This document shows positions 56,705-64,000 of a DNA stretch of 64,000 bases, in pieces. The translations under genes and the position numbers were made by a program. Position 1 is the stretch's first letter, and each line of letters opens with the position of its first letter. Source of the DNA: Chaetoderma sp. LZ-2023a (Eukaryota; Mollusca; Caudofoveata; Chaetodermatida; Chaetodermatidae); the NCBI GenBank assembly GCA_034401795.1, contig CM067367.1, positions 80,888,210-80,952,209 of the forward strand. The letters are read 5' to 3'. The notes beneath the pieces were generated by a model. It worked only from the letters and a program-made list of their open reading frames with translations, ran no database searches and had not been told where the DNA came from.

Positions 56705-57436
56705 GTGGCGCGTGACGAGTGCAAGCAGGAAAATATTGAATGTAAACTATGCCCAGATAATAGGATGCTATGTTGTGGGTGTTTTGAGAGAAAGCGCAAG
56801 GCGTCATGCTCTCCAGAAGAAAGAAGTTTTACTCCTAGCCAGACACAGGCCTTCCCATTCTCACCGAAAAAAGCCGGTGCACATTCCTCAGCAAGCGTCC
56901 CCAATTCTTCTTCTTCTTCTTTTCGTTCGCTGATCATACCGCCAGTCCTGTAGGTGACTATCGACATGATCATAAGCGTTAAGTGCGTGGATCCATGGTT
57001 TATTAGAGTGCGCCGTGCGGCCTGGAACCTCCGTCTTCAGCACTCAAGGTTTCTGTCAGGGTTACCTCACCCTTACCTCCTTCAGTCCCCTCTTACGACA
57101 CGCAGAGGATACGGAAGGTGTATTCTAAGGCCCAAATACAGGTCAAGCGTCCCCAATGATACAGAGACATCCATAAACAATGTTTTAAGAGAGGCAAATA
57201 GCGTTTTGACAGCCACACCCTCAAAAGACACCGCTATGACCAGCAGATCGTATAATATAGTTACCACTGCAACTGTTTCAACAGCAACCCGAACAATCAA
57301 TACCGGTACACCAATAGTCCCGTATGCTAGGCATATTTCGCCCATAAACGTAGCACACCGTACACCAACACCATATGCTGGTTTATATTACACAAACAAA
57401 TCCGATGGTATCTTTCATGAACACGCCCAATTTTAA
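56705..57436 (+). pseudogene. Possible 5' part of LINE ORF1
   Basis: Two plus-strand frames upstream of the clear ORF1. The first has a Cys-rich segment, ECKLCPDNRMLCCGCFERK (56738-56794), that may be a zinc-binding motif of the kind seen at the start of some LINE ORF1s. The second (56954-57436) is Thr/Ser-rich with no domain. The link to ORF1 is positional only. Confidence 0.35.
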
Positions 57437-57546
57437 CCACTGCGTCACAATTACTATGCACGCCAAATGGTTCAGCCACGCCACAATTCCAGTTCACGCC
57501 GCCGATTCACACGCAACAACAACATCCTAGCGAACTACTACCACAG

Positions 57547-58411
57547 ATGGCGTGGAATAGTGTGCTTCGACAGCTTGAAATTCTCTTTGCCAAAGTGGAC
57601 GACATTAGCATTTCACAGCACATGATTTCGGCCAGTCTTGAACGTCTTCAAAACATTGAAGCGCATGTAAAACATATCAGTTTTGCTATTGATACAACTA
57701 ATAAGCGGGATGGAGATCTCGAAAGTCGCTTTACCTCTTATGAAACAGTTCTTCACACCCAAAGTGACACAACCGATGCCATAAGACTGGAAGTTAGCCA
57801 ATTAGGGGATGCGAACAATTTTTTACATAACCGATGTGGTGAGCTACATGATTGTGTGATCGATCATGAAAACAGAAGTATGAAGTACAATCTCCTGTTT
57901 CGCGGCATCAAAGAAGATGAAGGAGCAGATGTGTACTCATTGCTAAGCCAGTTCATTGTAAACGAACTTAAACTTGAGGACCCGATACAGTTCAAAAATG
58001 TGCATCGCATCGGCAAGAAGACGAATACCAATGACCAGCCCAGGCCGATCATAGGCAGGTTCCTAATCTACCAGGACCACGAGCGCGTGAGACACGCGGG
58101 ATACCAAATTTAAGAGGGACTTACAGCATAGCGCAGCAGTATCCTTTTGAAATTCGTGAACAACGTAAGAACCTCGTGCCAATAATGATGCAGGCAAGAC
58201 GTACACACCAGACGGCTAAACTAGTATACAATCGGCGTTATATTAATGTACAAATAGATGTGCCAAACACGAGATAGGAAATCCGTGGGGAGAAACGCAG
58301 ACAGATCAAAACTATCGCGAAACAAACCCTGTCGTGGAAAACATTTTCAGTGTATAAGGAACTGCGAAACATTGACTATAATATTAATCACACCGACAAT
58401 GGATACCGAAC

Positions 58412-58474
<63 letters not shown>

Positions 58475-58634
58475 TGATGATGATGATGGTGATGGTGTTG
58501 GTGGTGGTGGTGAAGATGGTGGACTGAACGGTACGCGACGAGATGGTGTAACAATGCAAGGAAAGATTTTTTCTAACAACGGGCAAGTTAGGTTTATTCA
58601 AACCATAAGATGCGAGATGTGTTCTGAAATATAA
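57547..58634 (+). pseudogene. LINE ORF1: coiled coil plus RRM-like RNA-binding part
   Basis: Residues 1-110 of the 188-codon frame look like a coiled coil (heptad-like Leu/Ile spacing). They lead to ENRSMKYNLLFRGIKED, VHRIGKK and RPIIGRFLIY, the signature of L1-type ORF1 RNA-binding proteins. Near 58105 coding shifts one base to YSIAQQYPFEIREQRKNLVP and VYNRRYINVQIDVPNTR, the expected C-terminal extension. After one TAG (58273) the same frame continues through SVYKELRNIDYNINH into an Asn/Asp run made by (AAT)n and (GAT)n, ending at 58634. One frameshift and one stop make it non-functional, but the copy is well preserved. Confidence 0.65.
58416..58512. repeat. (AAT)n-(GAT)n-(GGT)n microsatellite
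   Basis: Compound trinucleotide array, read as Asn, Asp, then Gly in the plus-strand frame that continues from ORF1. Confidence 0.95.
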
Positions 58635-59727
58635 TCAGAAATTATCTCATATAATACAATAATAATAATAATAACGATATCAATAGCAAAGAGATACAGT
58701 AATAAACAATGCAGAAAATGAACAATGCAGTAAATATGCGTTGCAATAACCGTACCCAGGTAGTAGACCTAGTAAAACGGTATTCATTGCTGTAAAACGA
58801 TAACCCACTGGTGCTTATATAATAATTCAGAGCACTTATATATCATTACGATGATGTCAGAATAATAACACGAATATGCAATCGCTGAACGATTGGTTTC
58901 TCTCTGAAGATGCTATCTCTCTAAACTGTTGTACTGTTAGACAGTAACAGCCTACAGCAATACCACTTCAGACAAACACCAGTCTTATTGATCTGCCATT
59001 GTGCACTACTACAATTACACCTGGGATGACAAGCAGAGAAATGACCCCTGGCCCTATTATCTCAATAGAATTATGCAAACTAAATTCATATAATAACCAA
59101 ATTCAGAATGCTAGGCGCACGTATAATACCTGTTATCTATAAAATAGTTCAGCTATATGACAACATCGAAATATCATATTTGTGTCAACCTGGCTGTTAA
59201 AATGGTTAACGAAGCTATTGAATTTACTCAGTATGCAATACTTGTCTATAAAGGCCGAGGTTGGTGGCCCAAATTTGTCATCTAGAAACAGATTTTAAAC
59301 ACTAAATTTCCATAGCTGAGTTGATCTTCCCCGAGTCCTCTTCAACAAAGCAGCAATTCTTGAGTCTGAGAACGTAATCATGAGAATCAAATCGTATTCT
59401 AAATGAACCTATTAAAGTTTCGGTTGTTTATAATCAAGGAACAAGGGTTCGTCACACAATGTGGGTGTAGGTGTTCACGGCAATAGTTCCTGTTTACAGA
59501 TACAGCAACAGATACTTTTGATGTCAGATCCGTTATTTCGTAATGCAGTTCCATCAACATGCCTACGTCATAATGTAAGCGTCCAATCAAGTCAGTGATG
59601 TCGGGAACTACGTCATGAGTATATCAGTTTTCTTCCATGTAGGTGTGATCTAAACAACGCATACATCCGTGAACAAATTAATTAAGAAATTCAGTTCAAC
59701 AAAATACATCCGCCATTTATGGACATG
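58635..59727. other. No recognisable gene
   Basis: AT-rich; nothing recognised. Confidence 0.35.
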
Positions 59728-59728
59728 A

Positions 59729-59766
59729 GTGTTCAAAACAACCGATGATGATGATGATGATGATAA

Positions 59767-59841
<75 letters not shown>

Positions 59842-60574
59842 AGATGACAGTGGTTACGAAAGCAACGCATCCCAATTATGTAATTCTAGCTTGAGACATA
59901 TATGTGACAAAAACAAAGCAGTGATCAACATGGCCAAAAGTAAATTAACAAAACCCAAGCGTCAATCAAATACTTACTGTAATTCATCGACGCCTGTTAA
60001 CTATTTTATATGCCCGTATGTTAAATCGTTTACTTATGTTAAAGCCAAACAAGAAAACCACCATCCCACCTCTCCTTCTCTAACCAGTCAAAAGAGCCTA
60101 AAACCGGACTATGATTCCAATATTACCATTTTGAAAAACCGCTTTAGTACGTTATGGTGTGATGAAATTGAAAATAGCGCATGCAGTGAAAATCAATATA
60201 CTACTGCTACTATTACTGCTGCTGTTACTACTGCAACTATCACTATAGTTACTATTACCACTACTACTGCAGCTACCACTGCCGCTGCTGCTGTCACTGC
60301 TGATGTTGCTGCGGCCACTACTACTGTTACGACTACTAATACAGCAGCTGCTGCTACTGCTGCTTCTGCGGCGGCGGCTATGGCCGCTGCTGCTGCTAAT
60401 AACATACAACTCCCCGGTACTGTATCTAGTCATGGCACTACTCAGAGCCCTACCACGAAGACGTATAGTATTGATGCTATTCCTTATAAAATGGCTGCGA
60501 TAAAAGATAATACCGTTAATAATAGTGTAACGGGGCGATGTGTTGGAGTCCCGCACTTATGGATGGATAGATAG
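59729..60574 (+). other. 281-codon frame, low complexity around a plausible core
   Basis: Begins with Asp and Asn runs from (GAT)n/(AAT)n, then a normal-looking stretch of about 120 residues (ESNASQLCNSSLRHICDKNK to ILKNRFSTLWCDEIENSACS). This is followed by a long Thr/Ala-rich tract from ACT/GCT repeats. 'NRFSTL...IE' phrases occur in the linker regions of LINE proteins, and the frame lies between an ORF1 and an endonuclease start on the same strand. It may be a LINE linker inflated by microsatellite growth. I do not recognise it with confidence. Confidence 0.35.
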
Positions 60575-60927
60575 ACTGACGGATATTAGCTCCATCCGTC
60601 ATTTGGATCCATGGATTGACAGATTGACGGACAGAGTGCTGATTAGTTAGTATCTGGCCATGTAGATGGATGGATCGATGCCTCGATGGACAAGCATTTC
60701 GGACAGGTGGACTACTGAACAGACAGACGGATGGCTAGCTCTGGTCGTGCGGCTTCATTTGTACCGGGACATCATCTGAGAATAACAGAACAATATGATT
60801 TGGTATAAGGTGTAGAAATCATTGTTTACCATCTGAGCTGTCCGCACAGAATGATGTTTTATTTCAATAACTAATAATTGTTAATAATAGCAAATTTATT
60901 AATAGTATATTAATTATCATCATGAGG

Positions 60928-60929
<2 letters not shown>
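60575..60929. other. GATG/GACG-rich degenerate repeat
   Basis: Irregular GATGGATGG, GACAGATTGACGGACAGA text (60555-60740), then the first member of a direct repeat (60771-60853). Confidence 0.55.
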
Positions 60930-61005
<76 letters not shown>

Positions 61006-61446
61006 GTTATTATTACGATTACTGTGTGATTATCATCATTTCAGTCCCAGTCAAGTTGTTTTCAAATAATCATTTAGCATGACTACTTCTAAATTTCTAA
61101 GAGCAGTCAAACGAATTAAATACCATGATTATTCTTTAAGGGCTTAGTCAAATTAGTTTCAACATAATCATTCAGCATGACTACCTCTAAGAGCAGGCAC
61201 GCCGTTTTCAAATTAAATATCATCATTATTATTTCAGATGCAGTCAAATTGGTTTCATAATAATCATTGACATAAGAGCAATCAGACTGCTTTCAAATTA
61301 GACAGCTTAAAATTATTCTCTTTAAAAAATATTTCAATAAATAATTAAGGGCAAATTTGTGCTTACCTGAGAATAACAGAACAATATGGTTTGGTATAAG
61401 GTGTAGAAATCATTGTTTACCATCTGAGCTTTCCGCACAGAATGAT
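60771..61446. repeat. Direct repeat pair, offset 593
   Basis: TGAGAATAACAGAACAATAT followed by GGTATAAGGTGTAGAAATCA and CATTGTTTACCATCTGAGCT is present at 60777-60850 and 61370-61443 with about two differences. Between the copies lie (ATT)n and four degenerate CAGTCAAATTAGTTTCA-type units. Confidence 0.8.
60930..61012. repeat. (ATT)n microsatellite
   Basis: About 26 ATT units with one AGT and one TGT interruption. Confidence 0.95.
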
Positions 61447-61449
61447 TCT

Positions 61450-62565
61450 AGATTTCACTACAACCTTGCTTCAAGACTTTGTTTTCTGTTATTCTCATGG
61501 CAACCACTTGACCAGTTTTTACAAGTCTGGTGCATAGGGGATGGTGGTGGGTAGGGACATTTAGCTTATTAGACATATTCATATCCAGACTGTGTGTATG
61601 TGCGTGCGTGCGGTGGTTGTGCGTGTGTGTGTGTTTCGTGGGGGAAGTGGTAGGGAGAGGGGTAGGGAGAGGGGCATTGGTTCATATATTACAATACACA
61701 TATATACAGGCTGGGTGTGACATTTGCAGTGACGTATTTCACTCAGCTATTCTAACCTGTCTTAACAGCATTATTATTATATTAACTGGTATACATAAAC
61801 TAACATATATTATTTTAACACGTTAATAATAAGTCCATCCTAAAAATGGTTATCAATTAAACTCTAAAATAGTATACAATGAGTCATTACATTCATAAAT
61901 TACATGACTTATTATGTAGCAGATAAATGGTTATTTCCCTCTTTGACTGCATGGTCATAGCTCCAACATAAATATACACATTTCAATATTAACCCCTTCA
62001 GGCTGGTAGTTACACGTTACAATTTATTCTTACCTTATATTAAATTCGACTGTATATTTTAAATACAATCTGACTGAATGTTGAATCGCATCAGGAAAGA
62101 CAACATTTCTGTCAGGGTATCTTGAAAATATTCAGTAGATTCAATTTTAGCAAGAGATAAATATCATGTTTTCAGGATGTTGGCATTTCAAGGGTTAATC
62201 ATTCATTTGGAGACTCAGGTGTCAACAATGGTCAAGTAATTGATGGCTTTCATCTATTCGCGTTATTATATACAAGCGGCTTATCAATGAAATAAATGTA
62301 ATGAGAACTATATAATGTAATACATTATCTTGGAAATAAAATAAATCAAACCTGTTTGAGCAACCACCTGCCCTTTGGGGCAACAACATGGTGATTCTTT
62401 AAGAGAGTTGCCGCTTAACCACCGGTGTTAAAGAACCACATTTTCTGGCTCCAAAGGAACTTCTTATCACAGCTCATTCTTTTAAGAGAGCATATAGTAG
62501 CTACATTTTTGTGCCCATAAGGTGGTCCCTCAAGACAGGTTATAGTTATCTAATGTGATAATAGC
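61450..62565. other. No gene; one hairpin relic
   Basis: A GT-rich tract (61588-61680) and a degenerate hairpin of the MITE-core type (about 62045-62145, TATATTTTAAATACAATCTG and TTGAAAATATTCAG). Nothing else recognised. Confidence 0.4.
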
Positions 62566-62963
62566 ATGGCTTCTAACTGTAGCAGCCCTGGCGACAGCAG
62601 CTGCATGACAAGTGACGAATGCTACAATCAACACTACGACCATGTCAATACTACAGCCATTACCAACAACAACACCCACAAGAATGACGACGAGGATGAT
62701 GATGACGGCGATGACGATTACGATAGTTACAACGACGACAACAATGACGACGGCAGCAACGACATCGGCAACAGCAACAACGATAATGACAGCGACACAC
62801 ATTTGGACGAAAGCGGCGGAAACAACAACAACAACAACAACAACAACAGCAATAACAACAAGAGCAACAACAACAACAATGACGACAACGGCAACGGCAA
62901 AAACAACAACAACAGCAGCAACAGCAGCAACAGCAGCAACAACAACAACAACAAAAAACCCAA

Positions 62964-62998
<35 letters not shown>

Positions 62999-63182
62999 GC
63001 GGTTTGTTGCACATTGCATCCTTAAACGTATGTGGCTTAAAATTAAAGTTACCGTTTGCGGAATTCTATGAATTCGTAAATGCGCATAACATCATCTGTT
63101 TAAACGAGACAAAGCTAAATGATACAGATTGTATTTTAATACCTAACTACATACGTTTAACGCAAACTCGAACCAATACATA
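62566..63182 (+). pseudogene. LINE ORF2 start: Asn-rich leader and endonuclease, truncated
   Basis: The frame opens with about 145 residues of Asp/Asn-rich text from (GAY)/(AAC) repeats. It then gives HIASLNVCGLKLKLPF, FYEFVNAHNIICLNETKLND and DCILIPNY (62998-63160): the beginning of an exonuclease-endonuclease-phosphatase domain, with the conserved Asn of 'SLNVCG' and the catalytic Glu of 'NETKL'. Coding ends at about 63182 where a 0.6-kb dispersed repeat begins, so the rest of the endonuclease and the RT are missing. Confidence 0.75.
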
Positions 63183-63321
63183 TGTGTGTGTGTGTGTTGT
63201 AATATTTAAGGCGTTTATATGCTAGTTCCCAGTGCTAGGGTCTAGACTCACGCCTGGCCTTTATGGTTTCTGTTGAATTCTTGTGAATTCTTGTGACGTC
63301 GGTTTGTGCATTAGCTTGTGT

Positions 63322-63404
<83 letters not shown>

Positions 63405-63750
63405 GATCGTTGTCTCTCGATTTTGTCTCATGTTGCTGTTCTTGTCCATGGCTTTTCTGTTGCTCCTCGTGCTTGGGCGTGGGTGATGGCGATGGCCTAA
63501 CCTGGACCTAACTGGGGTGGGGAAGGGATGGGGTAGGTGCTGGGTCGGGGGAGGGGGAGTAGGTGCGTACGGTCTTATGACCTGATGTACCCGGGGGGGG
63601 GGGGCTTTAGGTCAGAGACCTCACCGGCCCCTTTGGGGGGAGTGGGGAGGTTGGGTTGTGGGGTCTTTCGGGTCCTGGGACCCATTTGCTCTTCTGGCCA
63701 TCATCCGAGCAGGCACCAGCGCGCACTTGTTTGATTTTGATTGGTTAGGT
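63183..63750 (+). repeat. 0.6-kb dispersed repeat, direct copy
   Basis: (GT)n, TTGTAATATTTAAGGCG, CTAGTTCCCAGTG, ACTCACGCCTGGCC, CGTCGGTTTGTGCATTAGCT, a long (GT)n (63322-63402), GATCGTTGTCTCTCGATTTT, CCATGGCTTTTCTGTTGCTC, CTTATGACCTGATGTACCC, a G-run, and CAAATGGG-type end TGATTTTGATTGGTTAGG. The same order, reversed, forms 22911-23580. Class unknown. Confidence 0.75.
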
Positions 63751-64000
63751 AGCCCGCATGGTGAATGTGTCCGTCCGAGGACGAACTCGATCAGTCATCC
63801 GGGTTACATCCCTCCATAGTCCCATCGAAAAGTCGGAAAGATTCTAATTCTACCAATTTTGTTTTGTTTTTGTAATCCGTATGTTGTGTGGTTCCATCCG
63901 AGGACGAATCCATTCAGCATCCGGTTTACTTTGATTATGCCGAGATTTTTTTTCCCTACCTAACCCTAGCTCACGTTCGCACAGTGATGGGCACTGTATG
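63751..64000. other. Short direct repeat, otherwise unrecognised
   Basis: TCCGTCCGAGGACGAACTCG (63769) and CCATCCGAGGACGAATCCAT (63894) with ATC.GG following both: a two-copy repeat about 125 bases apart. Nothing else recognised. Confidence 0.45.

Noticed and set aside
60152-60556. Minus-strand Ser-rich frame of 134 codons
   Set aside because: Shadow of the ACT/GCT trinucleotide tract.

Overview
This is a repeat-dominated animal genomic window. The large amount of microsatellite DNA, several clades of LINE retrotransposon, miniature inverted-repeat elements (MITEs), polymerase II-style promoter elements and AATAAA signals all point to a metazoan, most likely an aquatic invertebrate. I cannot resolve the phylum. 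There is one 500-base assembly gap (16370-16869). I found no intact host protein-coding gene, no tRNA or rRNA gene and no CRISPR array. Most long open frames here are artefacts of simple repeats.

Layout. 1-9190: a decayed LINE (1539-3570) bordered by a TTAA-flanked piggyBac-like MITE and split by a second type of MITE; more MITEs, a LINE 3' scrap and a dispersed repeat pair. 9195-15911: a tandem array of a 50-bp unit, about 130 copies, with a 1-kb internal duplication and an embedded copy of its own left flank. 15986-16869: GTGA microsatellite, a GIY-YIG-like fragment and the gap. 17000-19490: clustered MITEs. 19640-21780: a repeat-poor stretch with a compact CCAAT/CRE/TATA promoter cluster near 20127-20230. 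21799-23580: CACG and CA microsatellites, an ATTTGCAT-rich hexamer array and a 0.6-kb repeat. 24163-25207: the 3' end of a CR1-like LINE ending in (ACT)n. 25208-32028: a nearly complete minus-strand L1/Tx1-like LINE, bounded on both sides by (ACT)n, as if inserted into that microsatellite.

36287-46614 is the most interesting object: a 10.3-kb element with terminal inverted repeats of about 1.9 kb, termini AGTAGTATAGGGG, and a 5/6-matching 6-bp flank duplication (TGTAAC/TGTAAT), in the style of Maverick/Polinton elements. Inside are two minus-strand small genes for Cys/His-rich proteins. One is a C2H2 zinc finger with an acidic linker. Each gene sits downstream of a copy of the same TATA-containing cassette and a GC-rich minisatellite, and each is followed by an AATAAA signal. 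No polymerase, integrase or transposase is visible, so it looks non-autonomous.

47380-56590 returns to MITEs, simple repeats and a LINE tail. 56700-63182 holds plus-strand remains of a LINE: an ORF1 with coiled coil and RNA-binding-like region, an unrecognised frame, and an endonuclease start. Asn/Asp-coding microsatellites have expanded in frame at three places. The LINE is cut at 63182 by a second, inverted copy of the 0.6-kb repeat of 22921-23480.
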